DNA from: Prorocentrum cordatum
Taxonomy: Eukaryota; Sar; Dinophyceae; Prorocentrales; Prorocentraceae
NCBI GenBank assembly: GCA_963575745.1
Contig: CAUYUJ010003892.1
Coordinates: 373,121-437,120, forward strand
Reading direction: 5' to 3'
DNA length: 64,000 nucleotides
The notes beneath the pieces were generated by a model. That model was not told the DNA's origin. It was given only the letters and a program-made list of their open reading frames with translations, and did not search any database. This document shows positions 20,693-30,839 of the stretch, in pieces. Position 1 is the stretch's first letter, and every line of letters begins with the position of its first letter. A program made the translations under genes and the position numbers.

Positions 20693-21509
20693 TGATTAAT
20701 ACGCTTCAGTCCAAATTAACCAACCTTCACAAGGTGAAGGCGCATGTAGTGGATTCCCCAGATTTAATGGCCGACCAGAGGTATTTCAAATTAGGAAGCG
20801 ACGAAGCCGACAGAGCGGCCAAGCGTGGTGCGGACATGCACCCCAAGGGCTCCAGTGCTGAACTTGATTTCGTAGACTGGCAACTAAAAGTTGTCAAGAA
20901 TGTCGGCCTGCTGGCGGCCCGCCTTCTGCCGTCTTGGCCAAGGCTCAACCTCGACGGTGTGGAGTTCGTCGCCCCTGGCCGCGAGGTGGCGCCGCCGCCC
21001 CTCCCTTCGGAGCAGTGCCATCATGAGTGGGTGTGGTGTGCCACCTTCTGGAGATGCAGCGCGTGTCTCCGATGCCGCCGCCAGTTTGATAGACCGCGTT
21101 CCTCAGGGTGTTCGGGCCAGCTCCCTGAGGCGGCCCTTTCCATACGCGAGAAGGGCCACTCGATCGCGGCCCTTTTTGTTCCAATCAAAGCATGTTGTAT
21201 TTTTGTCATCTCTGCTGCGGGCGCAGCTGTGGCGGTCAATTCAGGAAGCTTCGCAAGGTGTGCGTTCCCGAGCCCGAAGGGGCCAGGAAGTCCAAGTATG
21301 CGTCCTCGGTCTTGAGGGCTCTCAAGAAGGGGAGGCACCCCAGGCTGGCCGGAGTTGCTTGCGAAGTGTTCGACCCTGTTGCTGAAGCGTGCGAGTCTGA
21401 TCCCGGGGATCGGGCCGTGCCCGACTTTGGGGCTCATGCCCGCAGGTCGCTTCGGGAGGAGGGTGAGCACGCTCCTGACCAGCATTTATTTTCAGACAGC
21501 TCGGACTGA
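20600..21509 (+). pseudogene. RNase H end and Cys/His C-terminus, copy A
   Basis: The continuation reads SGCLDVCRAF, where copy C has SDCLNVCKAF, so A lacks the Asp at that RNase H position. HKVKAHVVDSP and SDEADRAAKRGAD (His and last Asp region) follow. The C-terminus is Cys/His-rich: CHHEWVWCATFWRCSACLRC, then FCHLCCGRSCGG after one more frame change near 21175, ending QHLFSDSSD at the stop 21507-21509. Such C-terminal fingers bind nucleic acid in related elements. Confidence 0.7.
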
Positions 21510-21590
21510 CCCCGCGCTTTGCGGGTGTGCGAATCCGTGCATTCTTTCATTCAACCCGAGCTGACTCGGGTTCATCGCGCCTGTCAAAAA
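21510..21590 (+). other. 3' UTR of copy A with two stem-loops and A5 tail
   Basis: CCCGC-GCTTT-GCGGG (about 21511-21527) and AACCCGAG-CTGA-CTCGGGTT (about 21553-21572) form stem-loops just before CCTGTCAAAAA. Both are kept in B; C keeps the loops with small changes. Confidence 0.6.
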
Positions 21591-22009
21591 CTAGGGCTGA
21601 GGCAGGCTGAGGCTGAGGCAGGCTGAGCTGAGGCTGAGGCCGAGGCAGGCTGAGGCGAGGCCGAGGCAAGCCGAGGCAGGCTGAGGCTGAGGCTGAGGCT
21701 GATGCTGAGGCAGGCTGAGGCTGAGGCAGGCTGGGGCTGAGGCAGGCTGGGGCTGAGGCAGGCTGAGGCTGAGGCCGAGGCAGGCTCAGGCCGAGACAGG
21801 CTGAGGCTGAGACTGAGGCTGAGGCTGAGGACGAGGCCGAGGCAGGCCGAAGCTGAGACAAGGTGAGGCTGAATGGGGGGGGGGGAAGGGGTGGGGGAGG
21901 AGGGGAGGCTGAGACAGGCTGAGGCCGAGGCAGGCTGAGGCCGAGGCAGGCTGAGGCTGAGGCTGAGGCAAGCCGAGGCAGGCTGAGGCTGAGGCTGAGG
22001 CTGAGGCTG
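21591..22009. repeat. (CTGAGG)n / GGCTGAGGCA hexamer-based array between A and B
   Basis: About 420 bp of CTGAGG variants with a G9-10 island near 21870. The right part (about 21657-22009) is identical to the array that precedes copy C (about 44500-44852). Confidence 0.9.
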
Positions 22010-22137
22010 CTCAAGCAATTGGGGCTCAAGTTTTTTTGGGCCTGCCTCTGCACCGTCTCGTGGTGCTTGAGGTCGCGTCTCCCGAGGGAGAGCGCCGAAC
22101 CAGAGGCAATCGCTACCAGATCAGTATCTCCCTCGCC

Positions 22138-23268
22138 ATGTCTCCTCCTCGTCGCAAGGGCGGCGGCTGGATGGGTTGGTATGGCCATCGTGCTGATCAT
22201 GATCAGGTCTCTCCTTGGAAGTGCGGTCGCTGCGGCTGCGGCAAGAACTTGGGGAGATTTTGGCATTGTAAGCAGTGCGGTGGCAAGAAGAGGGATTGCG
22301 ACGTACTACTCCGAGATGCTGGAGAGCCATGGTCCGAATGGGAGCGGCCACATGGTGGCGGACCGCCAGACCCTGCGCCCGTGGGGCTTCAAGGGCGAGG
22401 GCCCCCACCAGCTGCTGCCATCGTCGGGAACCAGGAGGCTTTGTCGGACAGCGAGATCCAGCAGCTCATCGAACTCAACAAGAAGATCGGCAATCAGAGT
22501 GTGGCCACGGCGCACCAACTCCGCCTCGACCAGCGTCGACAGGCAGGGGGGCCCATTTCGCTCCAGGCGCAGGCCTCGACCGTGGACCGTCACATCAAAC
22601 AGCTCGAGAAGAAGCTCAACGCCGGCATGGGCCAGTATGAGCGTTGGAAAGAGTGGCTCGATGCTAAGAAGGAATCCATCGCCAAGACTAGAATCGAGCT
22701 GCGTGACGAGATTGCTAAGTACAAAGGCTTGGTGGAGCAGTTGTCCAGCCAATTTTGCTCGCCAGCTCCATCCCAGAAGAAGACCCAGGTCACGCTCCAG
22801 GAGTTGCTCAGCGGCAACGGCGAGTTCCTCGACCTCTCCAGCGTGGAGAGCGCTTTCGGGGTCGACGCCGACGTCTACGATATCCAAGAGTCTGATCGGG
22901 AGGAGCTTGCGGCCAGGTCGCAGCAACTACGTGAGCAGATCTCCAACGCGGCCAAAGACCTCTTCGGCCAGGCGTCGGAAAAGTTCGAGGAGCTCAAGAA
23001 GGCCCACAAAGCTCACGTCTTGCGTCTCGGCAAGAAGCGCAAGAACAACGAAGGTGAAGCTACAAGCGGATCCTCTGATTCAAGAGCTGGCGGTGGAGCA
23101 GCATCTAGTGATGGAGCTGGGGGAGCGGCTCCTGAGAATACGGCAGCGAAGGAGCACGGCAGTGCGGGCCACGGGTCAGCGACCTCATCGGCCTCGGCAC
23201 TCCTGGAGTCTGCAGAGAAGCTCTTGGGTCCACTTCCTCAGCAGGCAGCCCCCCCTGCCGTCGCGTAG
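22138..23268 (+). CDS. ORF1 of copy B, intact 376 codons
   Basis: The ATG at 22138 is the first in frame after the 5' motifs. The Cys residues of the zinc-ribbon-like module are at about 29, 32, 34, 44, 47 and 54. Two coiled-coil zones (IKQLEKKLN to EQLSSQF; SDREELAARSQQLREQIS to FEELKKAHKAHVLRLGKKRK) and a basic patch follow, then an Ala/Ser-rich tail. The protein is probably the nucleic-acid-binding ORF1p that coats element RNA. It is the only undamaged ORF1 in the window. The stop codon at 23266-23268 lies in the loop of a GC hairpin. I find no RRM, so it is not an L1-type ORF1p. Confidence 0.7.
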   Translation: MSPPRRKGGGWMGWYGHRADHDQVSPWKCGRCGCGKNLGRFWHCKQCGGKKRDCDVLLRDAGEPWSEWERPHGGGPPDPAPVGLQGRGPPPAAAIVGNQEALSDSEIQQLIELNKKIGNQSVATAHQLRLDQRRQAGGPISLQAQASTVDRHIKQLEKKLNAGMGQYERWKEWLDAKKESIAKTRIELRDEIAKYKGLVEQLSSQFCSPAPSQKKTQVTLQELLSGNGEFLDLSSVESAFGVDADVYDIQESDREELAARSQQLREQISNAAKDLFGQASEKFEELKKAHKAHVLRLGKKRKNNEGEATSGSSDSRAGGGAASSDGAGGAAPENTAAKEHGSAGHGSATSSASALLESAEKLLGPLPQQAAPPAVA

Positions 23269-23280
23269 TCGGCAGGGGGG
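23243..23280 (+). promoter_or_regulatory. GC hairpin enclosing the ORF1 stop (copy B)
   Basis: This is the same structure as in copy A: a C7 left arm, TAG in the loop, a G6 right arm. It carries the +1 frame relation between ORF1 and ORF2. Confidence 0.6.
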
Positions 23281-23369
23281 CCTTCATGTACACGGATCAG
23301 TTGATTTCCCAAGTGGCCCAGCGGCCACTTCCTCATCCCCACCGGCGTCAGATTCGTTCAGAAATACTA

Positions 23370-24057
23370 TGTCAGGAAGTTCATCGGCGAGGGCTCCCTC
23401 GTCGGCTGCATCGGCTGTGCGGGCTTCGAGGAGTTCTGACAGCCAGCGTCGCTCGTCGGCCAGCAAGTTGGCCAGCAAATTTTTTAGGCCCCCCTCTGAA
23501 GGAGCCCTTCCATCTGACCCCTCCAAGTTTTTATCAGTGCCCCCCTGCCCTGCCTGCACGTTTCAGTTAGCAGTTGAGACGATAATTGTACGGCGTGGTC
23601 ATCGATTGAGTCCTGGGTTGAATCTTCGGCTGCGCACGTGCTCCTGGTTCAGGAACATCGTTTGGTTAGTGCTGATGACATCGCGAAGGCAGGACAGTGG
23701 GCACTAAAGAGGGGATGGAAAGCTAGATTCGCTCCAGCGTTACGAACCAGCGAGGGGGGTTCCTCTGGAGGGGTGGCGATTTTGGTTCGGCAGTATCTTG
23801 GATTTCACGATCCCGATTTTGAAGCTGTCGTCGCCCCCCACAGAGCCCTGAGTGGAATCGTTTCGTTCCCTGGAGCTCCTCAAACCTATTTCACGGCCCT
23901 CTACCTTCATGACAGTGAGGACCTCTCTGACAGGAACCTCGCAATCCTTGCAGCAGTCGGATCTCGGCACAGCGAGTTTGCTGGCCCACATTGTATCGGA
24001 GGTGATTTCAACATGACGCCTGAGTGTTGGCCGAGTCGGCAGTGCCAGGCTGGTTGA
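23370..24057 (+). pseudogene. ORF2 N-terminus and EEP endonuclease of copy B
   Basis: The Ser-rich leader (first ATG 23370) is unbroken here through KLASKFFRPPSEGALPSDPS and FQLAVET. One nucleotide is lost at about 23580 relative to A, so the endonuclease continues in another frame with LLVQEHRLVSADD, GGVAILVRQY and CIGGDFNMTP. Another indel near 24022 breaks it again. Key residues of the nuclease are present, but the gene is not translatable as one frame. Confidence 0.75.
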
Positions 24058-25042
24058 AATCTAACATCATTTTCACGAAGGAAGGGGCATGTACCAGCAC
24101 GGGAGGAGTTCGGACGCTAGACTTCTTCATTTTGTCTGCAGGCCTGAGCCGTTGCTTGCAGTCTGTCGAGACGGTGCTCGGCACCGATATCAAGACGCAC
24201 ACCCCCGCGCGCATCCTCTTCCACCCGCAGTTGGCTGAGCTCAAGGCCCTCCAGTTCCTGAAGCCCCCGAAGCTTCCTGCCGAGCGGCCAGTCGGCCCTC
24301 AGCCTCGGCCACCTGACATCTCAGAGGTTTTGGACTGCGCCAACTATGGCATGGATCCTGTTTCGCGGAAGGCCCCCAGAGGCCAGTGCAGCGGCATCTC
24401 GACACGCTGTACCGTATCTGGGCTGATACCGCCGAGTGGGAGTTACCCCAGGTCCTCCAGAAGGACCTGCGTATCTGGGGTACCAGGGGCAGAAGGCCTC
24501 GTCTGGCCTGGGTCTCGGCTCTCGACAGGGACTCCAAGGCCTCCTACAAGGACCCCATGTTGTTCGCTGGCAGATGGTAATCCCCCCCCATTCGGTTTCT
24601 CCTGGGGGCCATGGGCGACGGAGACGTCGTTACGTTCAACAATTACAAGCATCACATCCTGGAGGCGCCCCAAGACATCTTCGAGGCTTTGGGAGACTTC
24701 CTGGAGGTATATCGTAAGTGTTCAGCTTTGGTCTGTGGGTTCGAGGATATCCATGCTGATTCGGGAGGTCTTCTTGAATGCCAAGCTCTTCTTGAACCCA
24801 GATTAGATGAGTATGCTAGGGCTTCCTCGCAGCGATCTTTGAAGGCGTGGCGCAGTTGGCTTTTAGGCGGTATCGACAAGGGAGGGCGCAATGCCCATAG
24901 GTGGACCAAGGAGCTGAAGCCTTGGGTGGCGACCACCACGCTCTCGGCCGAAGGGCTCGCCCTCTCGGACCCTCTGTGGCTTCTACAGGCTGAGGGGGCC
25001 ATGTTCGGTGAGTTGTGGAACTCGAAGTCCCACCCCCCCTGA
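24024..25042 (+). pseudogene. ORF2 endonuclease end and linker of copy B
   Basis: GGVRTLDFFILSAGLSR and RILFHPQLAEL are followed by the linker. Copy B has lost one A near 24384, has a TAA near 24580 where A has a sense codon, and has further shifts. It ends at the same SHPP-TGA after seven C's (25032-25042) as copies A and C. Confidence 0.7.
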
Positions 25043-27360
25043 GGCCTGCAAGGAGCCCATCGAGTACCTGGAAGGCCTAAGTCCCCTCGCGCCAGACGAC
25101 TTGATTGCTGTGAGTAAGTCCTACGCAGTAGGTACAGCTACGAGTGTGGACGGCTTTCGCATGCGCATGTTGCAACCAGGCCTGCTGTCAGCCTTGTGCG
25201 CGCTCTACTTCATGATGGAGTGCACGGGGCTCATGGCCCACCAGACGCAGGTATTGGTCACTCTCCTCCTAGCCAAACCAGCAGGAGGATATCGGCCGAT
25301 CTGTTTTTTTTTCAACATACTATAGACTTTGGGCGAGAGTTCGCCGCCCCTACGCCGAGCGATGGGAAGCCGATCATCAGCGGACCTACCTCGCAGCTGG
25401 GTCCTTCAAATCAGCTCTCGACGTAGTCTACAGGCAAGCCGTCAGAAATGAACAGTCTGTGGGTAAAGGCAAGGTTGTAGCTAAGATCCTCTGGGACCTC
25501 TACAAGTTCTACGAATCTGTTCGGCTTCCTAAGCTCGTGGCGCGTTGTGATGCACAAGGCTTCCCCAAGCATATTTACAGGGTCTCGATCAAGGCCTACG
25601 GTGGAGCTCGTTTTATATCTCTGGGGGGCCTTTTGCATGGCCCGCATTTCAGTGAGCACAGAATCGTTGCTGGTTGCAGTTTCGCCACTACGTACATTAG
25701 GGCCTACGTTATCCCCACGATGGACCTCCTGAGGCTCCCCTATCAGGTTCAGCTCGACATCTACATAGACGACAACGGTATTTCTAGCAGCGGGTCTGGG
25801 AAATCGGTAGTGTCTTCGCTGAGGGTGGCCTCGGGAGAGCTCCTGATTGCCTTCGAAGAGGACATGGAGTCGCAGATCTCGGTTGACAAGGCAGCAATGA
25901 TTTCCTCCGTCAAATGGATTGGTCTGGCAGTGAAGTCTTTCTTGGGGAGGTACGGCGGGCCTTCCGATGACTGCCGCGCCGCCGTCAATCTAGGCATCGA
26001 CGACGGCGCTGGTCAGGCGCGTCGTGCCAGAGGACGAGGTCGTAAAGCTGCTGCTCGCCTCCGTGTTTTTCGACAGAGAGTCAAGGGAGCCTTCGCATGT
26101 AGGCAGGCACTTGGGCGTCATTCCCGCAAAATATTCGTGTCTGGGCCGGTGGCGTCGATGACGTATGGGGCGGCTGTCTTTGGGGCGCCTGACCACGAAT
26201 TGGGGATCCGGAGGTCGGGTTCCGGCAAGGCTGTCAAACAATCGGCTGGTACGAGGTCCCCCACGGCCCTTTGTATTATCGAGAACGACCCGATATACCA
26301 CGCGTCTATTGCACCCATCGCTCGGTATTCCAGAGAGATTTGGGACGCCCAGGTGCAGCAGACCCCTTTCGCTTTAGGACTTCGTGAGCTTCGTGCTGCC
26401 CGGGATGACACCTGGGCCAGTCCGCCAGGCTCGTGGCGCAGAGTACGCGGCCCGATCGGTGCCATGTTTCTTTCGCTCAGCCGCGTAGGCTGGTCCATGA
26501 CGCCCTTCGCGCAGCTGAAGAACGATCTCGGGGTCGCGTATTCCCTGACTACCTACTCCCCCCAGCTTATCAAGCAGTTGCTGCATGAAGGAGTAGTCGG
26601 GATGCTTTGTAGAATTTCGGGGCAGAAGCTCGGACTTCAAGGCCGCGCATGTTACGACGCTGTGATCAGAGACTTGCGCAGCTCGAAATACACCTATTTT
26701 GAGAAGGGATGCATTCGTGCCAATGCCTGTGGGGCCTGCTGGACCCAGGAGAAAGCTGTTTCCCTCGGATATAAAATCCCTGAGGTCCGCCGTTCTCTGT
26801 GTGGTGGCCCTTCAGACTCCACGTGGCACAGGCTGTGGGTGTGCCCAGCGGTTGACGATCTCAGGAAGGAGCTTTGTGATCCCGAAGTGTTGCAGGCCAG
26901 TTCCGATGTGGACCTCGCCACCGTCTCGAACGACCAGCTCGTGCTGTTCACTAAAGGGATCTTCCCCCGCCCCAGCGAGCACCTACCGATGCCCTCCAAG
27001 GAATGCCCCCCAATGGTCCACTGGGGAGTTCCTCAGCATGACGAGTTTGATGAACAGCTCTTCTCAGGGGACGTCTTCTTCGACGGATCTTGTAGGAAAC
27101 ATGTAATTAATGAATTGTGCAGGGCAGGCTGGGGCTTAGCTGTATATGCTAACCACAGAAATTTACAGTGTGCTACGTGGGCCCCTCTGTGGGACAGGTT
27201 CCCCCAGACCTCCCAAGCTGCGGAGTGCAGCAGCCTGGCCTACGGGTCGCTGTGTCTCTTGGGCCCTCGGAAGGTTTCAGCGGTTGCCTCGATGTTTGCA
27301 GAGCTTTTAGCATGGAGAGACCCAAGCGCCTCTCCTACAAGAGGCCCTACTCAGGGCTGA
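25033..27360 (+). pseudogene. RT and start of RNase H, copy B
   Basis: The +1 frame gives PPEAC, PIEYLEGLSPL and KPAGGYRPI. A local change at about 25302-25320 (poly-T) breaks the frame. A 633-codon open stretch (25459-27360) then holds motif A as WDLYKFYESV, motif B as RIVAGCSFATTYIRAYVI, motif C as IYIDDNGI, the thumb, and RNase H FFDGSC and AAECSSLAYGS. It lacks the motif B-C deletion of A and C, so RT motifs A to C are in one frame only in this copy. The shared A/B loss near 27271 ends it. Confidence 0.8.
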
Positions 27361-28177
27361 TGATTAATACGCTTCAGTCCAAATTAACCAACCTTCACAA
27401 GGTGAAGGCGCATGCAGTGGATTCCCCAGATTTAATGGCCGACCAGAGGTATTTCAAATTAGGAAGCGACGAAGCCGACAGAGCGGCCAAGCGTGGTGCG
27501 GACATGCACCCCAAGGGCCCCAGTGCTGAACTTGATTTCGTAGACTGGCAACTAAAAGTTGTCAAGAATGTCGGCCTGCTGGCGGCCCGCCTTCTGCCGT
27601 CTTGGCCAAGGCTCAACCTCGACGGTGTGGAGTTCGTCGCCCCTGGCCGCGAGGTGGCGCCGCCGCCCCTCCCTTCGGAGCAGTGCCATCATGAGTGGGT
27701 GTGGTGTGCCACCTTCTGGAGATGCAGCGCGTGTCTCCGATGCCGCCGCCAGTTTGATAGACCGCGTTCCTCAGGGTGTTCGGGCCAGCTCCCTGAGGCG
27801 GCCCTTTCCATACGCGAGAAGGGCCACTCGATCGCGGCCCTTTTTGTTCCAATCAAAGCATGTTGTATTTTTGTCATCTCTGCTGCGGGCGCAGCTGTGG
27901 CGGTCAATTCAGGAAGCTTCGCAAGGTGTGCGTTCCCGAGCCCGAAGGGGCCAGGAAGTCCAAGTATGCGTCCTCGGTCTTGAGGGCTCTCAAGAAGGGG
28001 AGGCACCCCAGGCTGGCCGGAGTTGCTTGCGAAGTGTTCGACCCTGTTGCTGAAGCGTGCGAGTCTGATCCCGGGGATCGGGCCGTGCCCGACTTCGGGG
28101 CTCATGCCCGCAGGTCGCTTCGGGAGGAGGGTGAGCACGCTCCTGACCAGCATTTATTTTCAGACAGCTCGGACTGA
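27265..28177 (+). pseudogene. RNase H end and Cys/His C-terminus, copy B
   Basis: Nearly identical to copy A: SGCLDVCRAF, HKVKAHAVDSP, SDEADRAAKRGAD, then CHHEWVWCATFWRCSACLRC and, after a frame change, FCHLCCGRSCGG to the stop at 28175-28177. The Gly at the RNase H Asp position is shared with A. Confidence 0.7.
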
Positions 28178-28258
28178 CCCCGCGCTTTGCGGGTGTGCGA
28201 ATCCGTGCATTCTTTCATTCAACCCGAGCTGACTCGGGTTCATCGCGCCTGTCAAAAA

Positions 28259-28445
28259 CTAGGGCTGAGGCAGGCTGAGGCTGAGGCAGGCTGAGGCTGA
28301 GGCTGAGGCTGACGCAGGCTGAGGCCGAGGCAGGCTGAGGCTGAGGCTGAGGCAGGCTGAGGCTGAGGCCGAAGCAGGCTGAGGCTGAGGCTGAGGCAAG
28401 CCGGGGCAGGCTGAGGCTGAGGCTGACACTGAGGCAGGCTGAGGC
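28259..28445. repeat. (CTGAGG)n array downstream of copy B
   Basis: GGCTGAGGCAGGCTGAGG variants; the same family as between A and B and upstream of C. Confidence 0.9.
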
Positions 28446-28690
28446 ATCCGTAGGAATACATAGGAATCCTTAGGAATCCCGATGAATCCTTTGGAATCCG
28501 TAGGCATCCTTAGGAATCCGTATGCATAGTTAAACATCCTCAGGAATCCTTAGGAATCCTTGGGATTACCTAGGAATCCTTAGGAATCCCTAGGAATCAG
28601 GATTCCTAAGGTTTCCTAAGGATTCCTATGGATTCCTAAGGATGCCTTAGGAATCCATAGGAATCCTTAGGATTCCATTGGGTCCTAAGG
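28446..28690. repeat. TAGGAATCCT decamer repeat that switches strand midway
   Basis: The left half repeats AGGAATCCTT. After a centre near 28600 the units read as the complement (AAGGATTCCT), giving a large imperfect inverted repeat. Confidence 0.8.
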
Positions 28691-29260
28691 CCGTTGCCAC
28701 TGCGACTGTCATTGCGAATGCGACTGCGACTGCGAGAACAGCAGAGTTCTACAACTGGATTCTCACCTGAATCTTAAGGGGAATGCTTCCAGGTATGCTT
28801 ATACACATCGCTGTTAGGTTGCTTTGCCGGGGTAGTCCGAATTCTAACAACCCCAAGGCCCCAGACGAGGACAAAACCAAACCCAAAACGCTTTTTGTGA
28901 TACCCCAAAATTTGTTCTGAGATGAGATCAACCTCCGGAAAGAGGAAGAAGAGGAACAGCAGCAGCAACACGAGGAGGAGACGGACGACGAAGGACGAGG
29001 AAGAGGAAAAGGGAGGTGAGGCGGACCTTTCCTTCCTCCTCCTGTTCCTCCTCATCGTCCTCGTTCCTCCCCCTCCTCCTCCTCCTCCGTTCCCTTTTCC
29101 TCGCCCTGTTCTTCGTCCTTTTCCCTCATCGTGCGCCTCGCCCCCACCCTTTTCCCCCTCGCCCTCGTCTTCTTCGCTCCCCCGTGCATGCGCAAGGCGC
29201 GCGGCGGCCCTGGGCGGAGCCCCCCCGGCAAGTGGGTATCCGACATCCATGGGTGCACGT
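28691..29260. repeat. No gene; purine-rich then pyrimidine-rich tract
   Basis: 28930-29015 is purine-rich (GAGGAAGAGG) and 29025-29170 is its pyrimidine-rich counterpart (CCTCCTCC), so the two can pair. Frames crossing it are low complexity. Confidence 0.6.
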
Positions 29261-30190
29261 TGGTTCGTGTCTGTCACCATATGGTTCGAAATTCGGTGGT
29301 ATGATCTGCGTTACGGCACAATGTTATTGCAAGCGATGCTGACACCTTATGTTATCGCATGCTGTATTCCGTGATGTTTTCGGCGGCTCGGCCCAGTATA
29401 CCATGTGATGATTTGTGTTGCTAGTATGATTCGCAGTGCACTGGTGCCGTGCTATGATATGTTATTTGTTGATGGCGTCTCATGATATGATGTGTCTTGT
29501 CATATCGTGTCATGGTACGGTAGGATATCTCATGTTATGTTGTGTTATGTCGTCTTCGGTTATGTCATGATATGATCTGGTATGTGATGTGATGTTGTAT
29601 TGGTGGACGACCCGGCGCAGTATAGTATGTTATGACTTGTTATGTTAGTATGTGGCGATATGTTATTCTGTAGTGTTACGATGTGTTCTTCGGTGAAGCG
29701 CAATGGCGTGGGATGGTATGCCGAGGTGTCTGATGTTTTTTTCGGTTATGCTATGTTATGGCGTGCAATGCCGCCTTCCGATATACCTTGATATGATATC
29801 ATGCGTTGTGTGATGTAACATCATGCTCCTTTTTTGTCATGATGTATCAATTTTTATGACATGGCAGTTTTATGGCATCGTGCTATGTCATGATATCTTC
29901 TGGTGTGGCATGTTGTGGTTTGGTGTGTTCGCCGCTATGCTATGTTGTCGTCGTATGATATGTTTGGTGACGCTGTGTCATTTAATGCCATGTGTTGTCA
30001 TCGGGTCTTATGCTATGACCGGTTATGTTATGTTACATGGCGTTTTGTCGTTTTCTGTGTTGTCATGGTTTGCTTTGGTATGTTACGTGATATGTTGGTG
30101 TCCTCTGTTGTGTCATGGGGCTTATATGTTATATTATGCCATGTTCTGTCATGCTATAGTTCTGTTTTGTCATGTTCTGCTGCGCCATAT
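29261..30190. repeat. TATG/ATGTTATG-rich degenerate repeat
   Basis: AT-richer than its surroundings, made of ATGATATG, TTATGTTATG and TGTCATG words. No gene recognised. Confidence 0.65.
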
Positions 30191-30545
30191 TGTGTCCTGT
30201 CGTGTTTGTCGAGGGCGCGAGGCGGGATACCGTGGATTTTCGGCACAACTTGGGGTCTGGCGGCCGCGGTATGCAGGGTGTGTTTTGTCGTGTTTGTCGA
30301 GGGTTCGAGGCGGGATACCCTGGATTCTCGGGACAATTTGGGGTCTGGCGGCCGCGGTCTGCAGAGTGTGTTGTGTCGTGTTTGTCGACGGCGCGAGGCG
30401 GGATACCGTGGATTTTCGGCATAGTTTGGGGTCTGGCGGCCGCGGTACACAGGGTGTGTTTTGTCGTGTTTGTCGAGGCCGCAAGGCGGCATAAACGAGG
30501 CACGGGGCAACTTGGGGTCTGGCGGCCGCAGTATGCAGGGTGGGA
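30191..30545. repeat. 88-bp tandem repeat, about four units
   Basis: CGTGTTTGTCGAGG starts units at 30201, 30289, 30377 and 30465, an exact 88-bp spacing. Each unit contains TTGGGGTCTGGCGGCCGC. Confidence 0.9.
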
Positions 30546-30649
30546 GTGGCTGGGAGGTCTGCTCTTAAAAGCTGACGACCCCAACCTGTCCGGTGGGGAA
30601 CGACAGATCGAGGTCTCCAAGATGGGGCCCGGGTATATGGCATCGGCGG

Positions 30650-30780
30650 GTCGCCCCGCATCGCTGATGCATCGGCGATGCTGTTCGATGTGCAGCCTAA
30701 TTTTCGCCGCGCTGACGCCACCGATTCCTCGCCGATGCATCGCCGATGCATCGGCAATGCATTGGCGATGCGGCGCGACT
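30650..30780. repeat. GATGCATCGGC-type short repeats, copy 2
   Basis: GCCGATGCATCG words repeat as in 12160-12420. Confidence 0.65.
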
Positions 30781-30839
30781 CTCGAAGAACAATTATGTTT
30801 GCGGAGAATCCAACCATAAGCAATTGTTCGTGACGCATT

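Larger units (their letters stand above)
15331..21590 (+). mobile_element. Non-LTR retrotransposon copy A (full-length, decayed)
   Basis: This copy runs from tandem GGCTCAAG motifs at 15331-15352 to a short A5 tail at 21586-21590 (6.26 kb). It carries ORF1, EEP endonuclease, linker, RT, RNase H and a Cys/His C-terminus, in that order. Its middle (15945-19215) looks identical to copy C (45332-48602) and its 3' part (from about 19320) is nearly identical to copy B, while its 5' half differs from B by several percent. Premature stops and 1-nt indels make it defective. The 3' flank is the (CTGAGG)n array; the 5' flank is a G run. Confidence 0.85.
22010..28258 (+). mobile_element. Non-LTR retrotransposon copy B (full-length, best ORF1)
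   Basis: It runs from the tandem GCTCAAG motifs (22010-22030) to an A5 tail (28254-28258) and is flanked on both sides by (CTGAGG)n DNA. It has the same domain order as copy A. The first 480 bp plus the upstream array are identical to copy C. The 3' part from about 25990 is almost identical to A, with a handful of differences such as Ile/Val in FSGDIFF and Val/Ala in KAHVVD. Several 1-nt indels interrupt ORF2. Confidence 0.85.

Noticed and set aside
23286-23570. Minus-one frame after ORF1 in copy B (MYTDQLISQ...)
   Set aside because: It ends without reaching the endonuclease; the endonuclease frame is +1 from ORF1, so a classical -1 frameshift at the C-run is not supported.
30201-30545. CRISPR-like array
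   Set aside because: The 88-bp units are similar along their full length; it is an ordinary tandem repeat.
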